Below are positions 1-13,800 of a stretch of DNA of 64,000 nt, one piece after another (the stretch's first letter is position 1; every line of letters begins with the position of its first letter). The stretch lies in contig BLXT01002641.1 in assembly GCA_019648995.1 (NCBI GenBank), positions 698,087 through 762,086 of the forward strand, read 5' to 3'. The stretch is from Plakobranchus ocellatus (lineage: Eukaryota > Mollusca > Gastropoda > Plakobranchidae). The notes beneath the pieces were generated by a model. That model worked only from the letters and a program-made list of their open reading frames with translations, ran no database searches and was not told where the DNA came from. The translations under genes and the position numbers were made by a program.

Positions 1-539
1 GGGGGGGAGGGGGGGGAGGCATAATCAAATACTTTCTTGAAACCAAGATAAGCTATACCAATTGGTAATTTGTTGCTTAGTATATCAGTGAGGTCTTCCA
101 TTACTTCTAGTTGTTGAGCTATAAAATAATGTTTTTTTCTGAGACATTGCTGGCATTTTGCTTTACTTATCTTGTTAGAAACTTCTTTTTTGTACTTTTT
201 TTTTAATTGCAGTTGCTTCATCATTTTTCCACTTTTCTAAGCAAACTAGATCCCAAAGGCTCATAATTAAAAATCTAACATAGGGGTACTCAAACTTCCT
301 TGCTGACCTTTTTATTACTCTAAATAGGACTTTATCCCGCCCCTGAGCTTTATTTCTATCTCAGCTTGTAACAAAGCCTTACCAGATGAACCAACCCTCC
401 CCTCCCCTCCTGTAATGTCTTCTACACTGCGGTTCTAGAGGCACTTCCATTAGAAGTCCTCTAGATTAATAATGGAATCGACTCTTGTAATTGGACACAT
501 ACAAATTAAATATTGTATTCGACCCACTCTTCCAGCCGA

Positions 540-1560
540 CAACACTGAACCGAAAATCCATTCATGTTTCTTGTAGATCTAGGGCGAAGATCGGAAAGTG
601 TATATCTTTTCAAATTGTTTTTGATAAGCCTTTGGCAATAGTGTTTATGAACTGAGTAAATTTAGATCTATTTGGTAGATCGGATCTCGCCGTCCAGAGG
701 TAAACGCAAAATTATTTTCGACACTGCTGAAAGTGAACCTCTGTTCTCTAAATACAGCCCGATTTAATCAAGAGCAAGATCTAGACTCTATATGTAGATC
801 TAGATCCAGACATTCTTCAGTCTATCAAGTCTACATCTGAGATCTATTGAACTGAAGCATGTACATTATCTAATAGTCAAATGTAATATCTACTCTTATC
901 GAGATTTCTATATCCACAAGTGGCCCATGATACATTGATAGATCCACAGGCCCTCTACTAAGATCTAGATCTATAAGCTGCCGATGGAATGAAGAAATCG
1001 CAGGTTAATTAAGTTAGGCCTAGATTAGATCTATAATGTTATAAAAGCACAGATGTATTTAGATTCAAGATCTCGGTAGCACAGAGTCGGTCGTTCATGC
1101 ATCACACGATGATCCATATGTGCACCTCAGGAAAGTCTTCCAATTATATTTCGATTAGATCTAGGCCTATAATGACAAAATGAATTTGAATGTAGAGTAA
1201 ACTAGTCAACTGTTGGAAACTTTTACCAATAATTATCAACAATCAAAATGACTGAAAGAAACCTGTTTGAAAAGGTCCAAATGATTATGAGGATCTTTAT
1301 GTCCTAAAAGTCACGCCATAACTATGTTGTAGACTAGGAGAGCTCAGGATCTGAACCTAAGCTTCATTTCAAGCAACTGAAGACTGTAGCTCTAAATCTA
1401 AATCTACCCCCCCCAACCAAAAGCAAGAAAAAGACTAGATCTAAAAGTAATCAGTCTAGGACTAGATCTACAACAGATAATAAGTTCAGAGATTGTTCAG
1501 AAAGAGTAGAGCTAGTGGCTACAGCTATGATGTAGATTTATAGATCTAATTCTAGTGAAG
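540..1560. repeat. AGATCT-rich stretch
   Basis: About a dozen AGATCT palindromes, often extended to TAGATCTAGATC, lie within 1 kb, where chance would give well under one. No coding frame is seen. The same motif recurs singly elsewhere (near 7384, 15009 and 34824). Confidence 0.6.
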
Positions 1561-1814
1561 AGGAAGATGATGAAAATAGATTTACATCATGTATACATTT
1601 TTTTTCTGAGTTAAATATGTTTGAAATTACAAAACGTACCCCTTTCATTCCTTCAGTCATAACAGATAAAAAGAAACAAGACGCACCTTGATTTTATAAG
1701 ATATTTTATTTTTGTGAACTGGAAGCCTTGCATAATGCAAGGCAGTTTTTTTTTCATCAAAACTAAAAAAACCATTAAAAGTAAAGCATTTGAGAGTGCA
1801 GATGTAATTTGTGG

Positions 1815-2110
1815 AGCATATCTTAGGCGATGATGATGTGGTATCAACAGAGCAAGCTGTAACAGCAGACATTGTTTGTGACATGCTTGAGGAGAGTGCG
1901 TCTGCTAAAGTGGAAGAGGATGAGAATGTTCCATGACTCCAGTCTTTGTTTCAAGCCAGTCAGCTTTGCAAGTTGTTTTGACTCTGCAGCAGCCAAATAG
2001 TGATGAGGCATTGCAGAACTTGACTTTTTTTCTCCAATTAATCCAAGAAGCACATGACAATAACATCACTTTTTTTACACCAAATCCAGCTCACACTCAC
2101 AGAACCATCA
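1815..2110 (+). pseudogene. Possible pogo/Tigger-type transposase C-terminal remnant
   Basis: Two adjacent frames read as an acidic segment (VTADIVCDMLEESASAKVEE, then DEN) and a segment SSQSALQVVLTLQQ followed by Leu-rich residues. This resembles the acidic, then helical, C-terminus of Tigger/jerky-like transposases. The frames are broken and similarity is by eye only. Confidence 0.25.
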
Positions 2111-2189
2111 GTTAGTCTCAGCTTAAGAGAACACTGAGCCTCTCAATGTTCTGTTCACTGGCTTAGTTTAGCAACTCAAACGTTTTCAG

Positions 2190-3165
2190 TGCGCCTCCAC
2201 CCCACCACCCCCTCCCTCCGAAGAAAAGACTCAGGTTACCCTTTGTGTCAATCCCTCCATTTTTTTCCACCCACTGAGTCACCATGGGCTGCTCACACTT
2301 CCAAAATTCATCAGCACCTTCCTTTGGCAATCTCTCATCTATGGCATACCAACTCTGTTATTGCCAACAGTTCCACTCAATATTGTGTACTTCTATAGAA
2401 ATCTCCGTGCCAGATATGGGCAGCTGTAGTGATTCTGCAAAATCATGGTAGCCCTCATGTTATAGAAGTTCCTTATGCCATATGAAAATATCTGTTGTCT
2501 TATTGCTTAGCTGCTTGTTGTAAAACATTTCTAAAGGAAACACGCTCAGTCATTTCATACAGTTCATGAAGTCTAAAGCCCACAGGCTTATCCTTTTTGT
2601 ACACTTTGTATTTGTATGGGCACAAGGCTTCATCAATAGAGGCTTTTCTTGAGTTGGTGGGTGTGCTCTGTTAAATGCAAGACTTTGTCTATTTGTCTCA
2701 ACTTTCCATTCATTAGGAGGTCATTCATTAATCATTTTTGAGACAGTGGAAGTCAAAAGCTCTGGGATGGTCACCCTAGTCGAAGTTTATTCCAGCTTGG
2801 CCATTGAATGTTGGGATCTGAGGAAAGCCTTTGCAGTTTCTAACCCATGATACCTCCTCATCTGCATCATCTTTGCCACCTTTAACTTCTGTATAATCAG
2901 CATCATATGCTTGCTCTAGATCTGTATCTAGGTCTATATCTATAGGAATAGCTGTGATTCATATCACTAATTTTTCTACATTTTTTTCTGTTCCTTTTGT
3001 TTTCTTCTGAGTCTGGCCCATCATAGATCAAGTCCCTATCATCAGGCTCATATTCCAAATCATGTACCTAATGTACATAATCATCATCTAAACTGCCTGG
3101 AAACACTAATTCTACAGCTTCTTGATCAAAAAACAACTTCTGGCACTGGCAAGCAGCCATTAATT
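2190..3165 (-). pseudogene. piggyBac-like DNA transposon remnant
   Basis: The minus strand reads from Met at 3160 an acidic start (FPGSLDDDYVH, LEYEPDDRDLIYDGPDSEE). Further on come SIDEALCPYKYKVYKKDKPV with FRLHELYEM (about 2650-2560) and GTVGNNRVGMP (about 2360-2340). The pattern SIDEA..P...K..YMKDKP followed by G-T-V..NR.G.P is the piggyBac (PGBD) core. Frame changes frequently and the N-terminal part is shorter than usual, so it is an old decayed copy. Ends and TTAA targets were not identified. Confidence 0.55.
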
Positions 3166-3170
3166 GTCAT

Positions 3171-4837
3171 ACTTATGTTTGTCTGAAAAAGATCACCTCA
3201 TAAAAAAAACCGTTTTTATAGTGTGTGTGTGTGTGGTTTTTTTTTGCATTTAAAAAAAGTAGCTATTGTCAAAAATTTTCAACAGCAAGAAAGAATATAA
3301 TGTAGAGTTTAAAAATCATAATGCTTTTTTTTTTTTTTTTGATCACTGTATCTGATGTCCCAAAAAAGTTTACGCAAGGGTGTCTCACATTCTGTTGCAC
3401 AGTAAATTTAATCGACACTAGATCCTCAAGTGCTGGACAGTAGACTGTCTAGTATCATGTCTTGAAGAGGTTAAGCATGGAAGACAAGTAAGACTAGATC
3501 TACACTGTCTCATTAAGATATCTTTACATTTTCCTTCAAGAACCAGACCTAGATATGCACAGTCACTTAAAAAATCTCTGGTCTCTTTAGGCTCAGTGTC
3601 AGGGGAGAGTCCAGAATTCTAGTCTCGGTAGACACTTCCAAAATCTTGATTAGAGCCCACAGTCGGATAATGGCCTAAGCTTGTAACCCACCATTAAAAA
3701 GTGAAGGAGATGCTCAAAGTTCACTAAAAATGAGCAGACAATACAATGACAATCAATATCTTCAGTTCATTTAAAAACTTGCATAGCATTTGCCATTTAA
3801 AAATCAAATAACTGGTAATTCAACTGCAAATTCTCTGGTGACCATATACTGTATAACACCATGAATTATTATTTTCATAATCACACCCATCTACTTTCGG
3901 TTACTGTGTGACAAAATAAAGAGATTGCAGGCCAAGTAATGTGAAAACTATCTTAATAGTGTCAGATTATAATTTATAATGAACAAACGTCACAATGGGT
4001 TTTGAACTAAACAATACCCTAAGATCTAATGTATTATATCAGTGGATAAACTGCTCATCATAGGTTAACAGATTTGGAGGCTTGAAAGAGATCTGGATCT
4101 AGATTAAGTCTATAAATTACTCAGATATAATTTAGGCCTAGATCTAAATCATCAAATGCTGTAATGGTACAGAAGTCTAGACCATTCATGCATGCTTAAA
4201 ACTTAAATGGAAATGGTTGAAAAGGGTAGACTTATCTGGCCTGTGAATGACAAAGGCTGAAGTCGTTACTGTTGCAGTAAACACCACCAGAGCATTTCCA
4301 AGCAAAGTCACACGCTGAATCAAACGCAACAAGTGGAAATCGTCACACATTGGTATAAATTACCCTGAGCGGCACCACCATCTTCTCTCAAATTGAGGGA
4401 GATGTACGAAGTAAATAAACACTGGCAGCAAATCTGCTGCCGCCAAATGAAAAACAGTATCGTCCATAGACTTAACACAGACGATATTGCTTTTTAATTG
4501 GCTACGGCAGGAATGGCCAAACACCATAGGCCCTGCTTCTATACAAAAAAAAGATGGCAATGTATTTATATTGTAGCTCTGGATTCTGAATATAGAAAAC
4601 TAACCTGTGAGAAGAGTGATCTCTTGATAGAAAATGTGATTTCTTTTAAAGGCTTTTTTATCAACATAAAATTTTTTATGTTACACATTTTTTGTTTCAA
4701 GTAAAATTGTTTGTCAACATAATTGTTCACCCACAAAAAATCCTTGACCTTTGCTTTTTTTTTTTTTTAACACTAAATTTTATTTAAGACAAATGTTCTC
4801 AGTTTACATTTAGCTTCATTATTATCATTTTCCTCAG
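3171..4837. other. Upstream noncoding region of the zinc-finger gene
   Basis: AT-rich, with TG repeats at about 3221, poly-T runs and scattered AGATCT. The promoter and noncoding first exon of the zinc-finger gene probably lie here or further left, but I see no decisive core promoter. Confidence 0.4.
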
Positions 4838-4874
4838 AATTCATATCGGCGTCAAGTCATTATGTCATTCCCAG
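4838..4874 (+). CDS. Exon with start codon (coding from 4862)
   Basis: ATG at 4862 begins codons Met-Ser-Phe-Pro and leaves one G before the donor GT at 4875. That G joins the two bases GC opening the next exon to give Gly, producing MSFPGYPYSVG in frame. A strong acceptor (pyrimidine-rich, ending TCCTCAG) ends at 4837, so this looks like a 37-nt second exon with a noncoding first exon upstream that I could not locate. The very short coding piece makes it less certain than the others. Confidence 0.7.
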
Positions 4875-7800
4875 GTAATTTTTGTTTTTGCCTTTTTTAA
4901 AAATTTTTTCATTTTGAGAAAAATGTAATTGATGCAGAAAAGTTGCATTCTGGACTATAAATATTGTGCTTGTAATACAAAGAGAGAATGCTCATATATC
5001 CTCTGAATTATCACAAAAGGGCAAATGCTCAAAGCTGCTATATTTGAAAGAGGTGAATAACCAGATTGGTCATATTGAGAAATTATCTGATGTGGAAGTT
5101 AATTTATATTCATATTTAATGTCAAACATTTCTACATGGTTATTATTTGCAACAGTTTAGTCAGGGAAATGATAAGTGTTGTGTCTTTGCAATAAAGTGA
5201 TTCCATGAATTGGAACTAATCAATATGAAGCTTTAACAAACCTTTTCTCTAGTATTTACCTCATTCAAAGTTGTCTTCCTTTGTCAGCTATAATTGTCTT
5301 TTACTAGTACACAGGAGTCATTCATTTTGATCATAGAATCAGTTCAGCAGATTTTTTTTAAAGGCTTTATGTTATTAACGTGTTTAGAACAGGGATGTTA
5401 GTTTTCCAATTTAAACAGGATTTCCGACTTTTTTGCGTCGTTTTTATTACTCAAAAGTTAATTATACTTTACCTACAGCTTTGAAAAAACTCTTTATTAC
5501 TATCCAAGTTTCCTGCTTTTTTGTCCGAGGCCACTGGCATCCCTGTTAGAAATATGTGGCAACATTGGAACTCTGTACAGCAAGGGCATAGATTTTTTTT
5601 CTTAGTTGATGTAGTGAAAAAGATTTGGTGAAAAATTTGTATCTATCTAGTATTCAGTTCTTCAATCTGACTAAAACGAAGCCACCTTTTTTTTTCTAGG
5701 CTATCCATACAGTGTAGGGACATCAACCTATGACCCTATGTCTGGTAGGAATGATCCATCCTCTTACAGTCAGCCTACGTATGATGCTAACACCATGAAT
5801 CAGTACAGGGCCCCAGATCCAGGCACAATTAACCACCAGCAGTATCCTTCTGCCAGTGTTTCAGATGCTTCAACCTACGATTACTCCTATTCCACAGACT
5901 ACTACAATCAAAACCAAGGTAAGCCCGCGGTTCTTTATGGGTTCAAGATTGCTGAAACTTTGGCATGCCTAAATTTCCAGCTGATCCTAAAGGTCTTGCT
6001 AGATGAAGGTTAGACTTGGGCCCTACGTACCTCATCGTTATAAATTACCTGTCCATATGACGTCTGTATACATGACTAAACAGCTCGGATCTCTGCCTTC
6101 CGCATCAGTGTTTGAGACCTTTTTGTCCTTTCTTGATGATTTTTTAAGTGTCTGAAATAGTCCATGTTTGTCTTGAAAATAAAATGGGCCTTTTTTCCTA
6201 TCTTCAAACTCCAAATTAGGACTTCTTGAGGAGACTCCACTTATCTTTCTGGCAAGCATCACTTTATTTGGTGCTGCTCCTGATTAATGTTCAAAGTTTT
6301 ACAGCTGGATGATGCTGTAGAAAAAAGGCAAATTAGTTTAATAATGTTATATTTAGTCTTTGAACGATATTTTCTCCTTTTCTCTATCGTTTCATCTACA
6401 CAATCTTTCTTTTCTACTTTTGCTCTTCCCTTCCTTTTGGAATCCTCTTTGTTTCCTTTTCATCAATGGATTATGTTCTTCTCAAATATTTGTATCTGAT
6501 GAACATTCCCAGGTTTTTCCACATGCACGGCTGTCTGCCGGCGCTCTCTTAGTTTCGAGCTGAGCCGACTGTTCGGATCCCGTAACCCTTTGATCCCGTA
6601 CACCGCAAAATATCACACCTATTTCGATAACAGTGTAATTAATGCGTCGATTTTACTAATCTATGCGCAGTATCAGGTGAAATTTAAGGCTTAAAGACCG
6701 AAAATATATTTATCAACAAAATGCAATGATTTTTAGGCCATATAACTTTATAGATGGTGCAAGAACTATTTTAAGGTTGAATAAATTTAATAGGTCACGT
6801 TGACATTAATTCTGAATCGTTACACAAAAACTTGAATAAATTAAAAATGTACTGTTGGACGTTTTTAAAAAGTGGGGAAATTAAAGAGATGTGTCTCTAC
6901 TTTATGAAGACGTTGATCTCTTGAAGTTTGGTGTCTTCTTTTGACAGTTAATCCAGGTTAAAGTAAGATTTATATGTTAAACCCTGCAATCTGATGATCG
7001 TTTAAGCGAACAATTTACGTTTCTTGTCCAAAAAAAGCCCATCAAAACATTGATATTTTTATATATAATTGAGTGTTGTTTACAAAGGTCAGTCCTTCAC
7101 CTTACAATCAAAACTTGACCAACCCACATTTGCAGAGCCTCAATAAATGGCTCGAAAATTGCAAAGTTTTTAAACCTTAACATAGGTGATTCATAGGCCG
7201 GTGATGATGTTGATTTTTGTCTTTTAGTGAAAAACATGTCGCAGATGATGAACAAAGCAAATGTAATGAAGAAATTACTCTGTCTTGATAATCTGATATA
7301 AATCCATAGAGAATGACTGTCAATTTATCCCGTTTTCTTTCATTCTGTCTCTCCTTCTCTACCTCCTTTTCTTTCTTCGGCCTAGATCTAGGTATTGTTT
7401 ACCTCTGTTGTCGTTTGTTATTGGTGATTGGAAGCTAGATCTAATTTAAAACCGTAATTTTGACAGCCTTCAAGTCATTAAGTGTATGGATCTACTTTAG
7501 ATCTAGAGATTAAAACGTGGTAGATTAATTATAGAACTGGACAATATCGTTGTCGAGGTGTAACACTCAGTGATAAGCAATGACATAAGATGGGCCAAAA
7601 TGTTAAATTCCTTAATTAAATGTTCATTTTCATTAAAAAAAAATATTTGTTAAGATTCTCATTTGTGGGTTAGAATGAACAATGGTAAGGTGTATGTGTG
7701 CCATGTGACTGTTAAACCAATTTGGCCATCTTTCTATCAGCTAAAAACTACATAAAACTTAAGAAGCCATTCTCTCAAAATGATGTTTCCTCAACCAGGC

Positions 7801-10800
7801 GACTTTAAACCATCATAATTTTGTAACTAAATAAGATAGAGCCTTCAAATAAAGAGCAAAATGCTCAGGAATGTTTGGAGAATCCAAAACTGTGTCTTTC
7901 TCAATTTTTTTTATCTGGACCCATGTGAAGGGTTTTCCTGAGCGGCCACGCATTTATGAAATAGTGTTAATTAATTTTTTTTGTCCTTTTGTTCAGCTCC
8001 ACCACACATTGAGTTCAGCTCACACAGTCAGGTGAGCTACAGCTCCTCCCCAGCCCCTACACCACAGGACAGCTACTACTCCTACAGTACACAGACAACA
8101 CCTAAAGCTGGACAGCCTGTAGGAGTTCCTGCTTACAGCCAGTACAACACAAGTGACAGTCATGTTTCCAACTACCCAGAAGCACAAGCCATGTCAGGTT
8201 ATGGGAAGCAGCCCCAGTATCAGCAAGCACCATATGGTCAACCGCAGTCTCAACCTGCACCCAACATTCCTGTCTCCCATGGCTATGACAATTTTTCCCA
8301 TGGGCCAGAATCCTTTGTTGTAAGCAGCTCTGTCCATTCAGGGGGCAGTTACTCTTACCAAACTACAGCAGATCCAGTGTGGTCTGGGGAGAGTCAGTAC
8401 AGAGAATCTTCAGGAATCTATCACACAGATCTGTCTGCTACAGCAAGTACTAGTTACCAGCAAGAGACACCAGAGTATGGTCGGAATGATATTCTCACTG
8501 ATAGAAGTAATGGAAGTGAAAGCTTTTCATCATATGGTGAAGGTAGCTACTCTCGCGCCTCAGGTCCCTTCTATAGCAATGAAAACTATGAACCAAATAC
8601 TAATGTGGAAGAGCCCAAGTCATTTCAGCCAAAAAAACAAGACTTTGGAGGCTATAGTGGGCCTGCCCCATCTTCTTATGGAGGTTGGAGACGTCCAGGA
8701 GAAAGTTCTAGAGGTGGTTATGCTGGAGGTCCACCAGCCCGGGGGCGCTCCAGTGGCTATCAAGATTCAAGGGGTTCCTTTGGAGGACGTGGTAGGTCAG
8801 GGGTTAGGGGAGGCCTTCAGCACAGAAAAGAGCATCGAGGAGCCTCAAATGCAGGCAACTGGAGAGGAGGCAACAATCAGTCTAGAGGGTCAGGGGAGCA
8901 CCAAGCAACTCCTCATTATGGTAAGAGGAACAAAGTTGAAGGCCATGATGTCCAAAATTATATGAATGAAAAAGGCATAGGTTTTAACAGGTCAGCAGGC
9001 ATAGGTTTCAGTTCTGGTCGGGGCAAGTTACAGTTCCCTGTGCACACACCAAACCAAAATGCCAGACCTACTAGGGATGATGGACCAGTTTATCAAACGC
9101 CAATCCCAAGGAAAAAACCTGAAGTTTTCAAAGCTCCATCTCGCCCCCAGGACAGGCTTTTAAATGAGATAGAGGAAAAAGCTAAGGCAGCTCAAAAAAA
9201 GAAAACTCAAGAGGAGCTGAAGAAAGAAGAAGAGGAGAGGAGAAAGGCTGAAGAAGAGAAAAAAAGGGCAGAGGAGGAGGCGCAGAGGGAAGCACTGAAG
9301 AGAGCTGAGGAGGAGAGGAAGCGTGTAGAAGAGGAGAAGAAAAAGGCTGCAGAAGAGTTGCGGGAAAAGCTTGCTGAAGAGGCGGTTAAGGCAGCTCCTC
9401 CCAGCAAACCGCCTGAGACACCAGAGGAGATAGCGTATGAGGAAGAAATTCAGCGAAAGATCCGTGAGTCTGTGGTTGTCTTGGCTACAGCTGTGGAGGA
9501 GGCACCACCATCTTCACAGGGAGATCCAACTGCTGAACTGGAAATGTCAGATGAACTGAGGGAGTTACTGAAGACTCTGACAACACAGTACCTGTGCAAG
9601 CTGTGCAGTGTCAGGATTGTAGGCCCACAGATGGCCGGCATGCACTATAATGGTAAAAATCATCTAAAGAAGCTGCGCAACTTTGTGCAGACGAATGGCC
9701 GATCGGCCGGGTTCTACCTCGGGGTATCTGAGCAAAAAGCAGAAGAAGCTAAAGATGATGAAATGAAAGATGGAGAGAACAAGGCAGAAGCTGTGGAGAT
9801 AACGGTAATGGAGGCCTCCAGTTCTAGACTCTGGTGGTCAGGTCAGGGTTGAAAGGTCATAGTGAAGTCTCTGAACTCAGATATCAAATTATTTGTATTT
9901 TCATCACCGCAATTCCACATTTAAAATGTTTTTAATTTTAAAATCTATATCTCTATATGAATTGTTCTTTCCTCTGAAATGAACATTGATAGCTGTTTTT
10001 AAGGAGATACATATGACCTTTGATCCCTGACCTTCAGCTTTGGGGAAAAAGGTTCCAGCAATGCCCACTTATGCCACATCATTTCCTAGAAATGCTTTGA
10101 CAAGTGGCATCTGCTTGTGTCTCGTTCCTTGCCTTGTTGTTCATGAGCTCTTCATCTACCTTAAATCATAAAGCTGCTAACATGTAGGGATAAAAACTTG
10201 AAATCATTGTTTTGTAAGGGGCTCTTTGTTTGAACAACCACAAGAAAGACTTGATTACATCAAGCTTGCGATACATTAAGCTGGATATTTTAACTGTTAG
10301 ATTACAGATTCAAGTTTTTATCCTTTGAGGTAAGCAGCTTTATAGCTTGTGTTGATTTTTTTTTTGCCATGTTTTGAGACAGGCTGCAATAAATTAATAG
10401 TCACAAATATTATTACTTATAAAATATTTGTAGTAACAACCACAAAATGAGACATTTTACAAGGAATTTCAAAAGCGGCCTTAGAAAAATGGTTTTATGG
10501 CATCTTAGGAATTACTACCAATAAGTATCAAGTTTTATCAGACACTGCACTACTTGTCCAAACATCAAGAAAATTGTGTGTAAAGTGAAATATGCTTAGT
10601 AGCTGTTGCAAATTTGTGCTGATCTTTCCTAGCGCGAAAGGTCTCAATATGTAGTGACACTACACGTTTGACATGCTTTTTCCTACAGTATGATTCTCAG
10701 CACAAATTCATACATAGCCTTCTCCAACTTTTCTACCATCATAAACTGAAAAAAATTTAGCCTGGAGTGTTTTGGGCTTAGACTTGCTTCAAAATAACAA

Positions 10801-13800
10801 CAAAAATCCAGTTGTCTTGGAATACTTAATGTTTCAATTCAGCCAGATTTGTGTTAAAAAAAATAAATAAATAAATCAGGGATTCGATATCTTTTTGACA
10901 GAATATTGTATTTTGGCTTGAATGGTTTTGGTTTAACAGTGTTTTACTGTAGTTTCATATGAAAAGTGATTTCTGTATATGTGGACTGCACCATATTTTA
11001 AAATGCAGGCATTTTACAGAGAATGATGTCATAGTCTGTTGCTTCAATTGCATTTAGGCCTTTTAGTGCCATATTGTACTGTATAGTCTTTGCATAACTT
11101 CTGGTGATCTCTGGCCTTTTAGCCTCCTCAGATCAAGGGTTGGTGGCCACTCTAACAAGGGCCTGTGTAATTTAGGAAATGTGGCTGGTCATGCAGGCAA
11201 AAGTCATCTACTCTTGAATAGTAATTACTAGTTGAGTATAATGACCCAAGCCTAGAGAAGTAGAAACAGAACGAGAAATGAGAGAGGTGCATAGTAAGCC
11301 TCTCTGCCTTCAAATCATTTGCAAGGCAACCAGATCAAATCAGCCACAAGTCACTGTGAAGTATTTTGCTGTGAACTCTGATACTTAAGAAAAAACTTAA
11401 ATTGACTAAAAAAAAAAAAATAATGAAAATGCATTGTTCAAATTTCATATCTTTTGAGAAAATTAGAACAGAGACATAAAAACACACACAAAAAAGAAGG
11501 GGCCTATATTCATTTTAGGCCTATATATATGTATCATGTTCATAACTCAAAATGCGCAATATCTGACTTGTGGCTGATTTACCTCGGCTATCTCATATTT
11601 GGTGACAAAAAAAAGTCAGTTTATATTTTATGTAAATAAATCTTAGTACTGTAATTTGGCTCTTTGGCAAGCTTAGACCTACAACATTGATGGCTCTGTA
11701 ATTATTGGACAAATATGGCAGGGCCGTATCTCAAGTTCTAGTTTCCTACCAAGGCTAGGCGTGATGAGGTAAAAGCCCTTAAAGGCCATGGTGTCGGATA
11801 TCACCAAATTAGTGTCTGTGATATTATGACATGGACAAATTTTGTATCTTACCGTCAATGAGGCAGTAGGCTATGGCATAGCTTTCAATAAAATGTTCTT
11901 TTGGTGAAGTCCACAAAAATTAAATCCCACAAAGCTTGAATGTTAATCTGTTTGTATATAATTTTTTTGGTTTAAACACTTTTCAAAAGGTTTCTTTCAA
12001 GCTGAAATTATTTGCCTATCGTTACTCTTGATCCAATGCAGTGCACTCCATCTATATATTGATATTGTTTGTATTCTGTACATATACAGTGGAATCCTTT
12101 TAAACCAAAATTCCTGGTAGCATAGTTTTTACTGAAGTTACCATCTGTGTGGTGCTTGGAAAGATCCCAAAGGGTGTGTTTAGATGTACCATGTACTTAG
12201 AGGGATACAAGGTAAATAGACACAATCACTTCATTCAGATTAGTATTGAACAATGATTCTCTGCTAAAGATAATAAAACAGTACATGTACGTAATATGCC
12301 TTGGGTTTCTTTCATACCAAAGGTAGCGCTATTCATCACTGTTATGTAACTGGAGGGGCAGTTGTAAAGTTAAAAGCAAGTGAGACAGAGAAGGCAATAA
12401 TCTTGTCCTGAAAAGGTCAATGACCTAAGAGACCTGGCCTGGGTCTGTTTTTTTTTTTTTTTCTTTTTAATTTATTTTCAAAGCTCTGATAATAAGTTTA
12501 TGTATTGTTAACTTCTTGTTCATCAAGTTAAAAAAATTGATCGGGAAGAAGCAATGAAATCACAACCAACACAGACCCTTGCATTGGGAGTGCCTAAATT
12601 CAGGGTGTTGGAGCATCTGGGACTTTGATGTTTAATAGCTTACATTTTCATGTGCTGTTTCCATGTCCCAGTTTGCCAGTTTCCTGATGTGGCAGGTAAC
12701 ATTAAGCTTCGCAGACAGTATGTCTCCTCCACCTGCGTCCACATCCACCTTTCTCCTGTCTCCCTTTTCCAATGCCTGTTGCATGACTTTGTTTACTTTT
12801 GGACAGTGAATGATGAGGATGAATAAGGGCAGGATAAACTACCTTGCAGATGAATTTTACGCCAGGCCTCAATTATGACTACCTCCTGTTCATCCCATTT
12901 GTTTAACTCCCAATCAATTATTTGCACAATCATTAGGCTTCTGACAATGGCTCTATGATTGTATACTTCGTGATTTTATACAGCCAATCTGAACAGCACT
13001 CCAGTTTCAGTGCGACGTCAATTTTTTTATTCCAAATCATGTGTTGGATGAACAGCAGGCATGCATATTGGCAAGCTCAGAGTGCAGTTCTGGGTATGCA
13101 TTACATAGCAAAAAATCTATAAGACCTAAAAACCATGCATTTAGGCCAAGCATGTGTTTATATGGCATGCTTTTAGACAGCATCTACTGTATTTTGGTTG
13201 GTCATGTAGATTTTTAGTTCATCAGAGTATAGGATGAACAGCAGTCTGGTCCTAATACATCTATCTTCAAACCTCGTAGGTTTTAATCCATACATTACCA
13301 TTCGCGTATATTTTTAACAGAGCTATGCTGACTCATGTTACCATTCCTGTGTATATATTTATCTCTAACACACTATCAACAAAGAATTGAAGGAGAAACT
13401 GATTTCAAATCCATCAAAAGAAATGTGATGCAGACATGTGTACTGTCTCCTAATCTTTTTAACCTATGTTATTAGTAAATATGTGAAATAATCTTAAAGA
13501 ATCTTGATGATATTTTAGGCTTAAAAGTAAATGGAAAAACTCTTAATAATCTCAGGTGTGCTGATGATCAGCACTATCATATGCAAGTGAGTGTTGGTCA
13601 TTAAACAAGGACCAGATCCAAAACTGGAAGCAGTAAAGATGTGATTTATCAGAGGAATGATAAGGATAGTTTGAAATGAAAAAAGGTCCATTGAAAGAAA
13701 CCAAAATTGAGTGAACATTAGTCTAAACTGAGGCAATTACACATGTTAGGATACATTTGCTGACACAAGGTTTAAAACATTTAACAATCACTTGAAAAAA

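Noticed and set aside
8477-9641. Other frames inside the large zinc-finger exon
   Set aside because: Shadows of the 1808-nt exon, with no domain resemblance.
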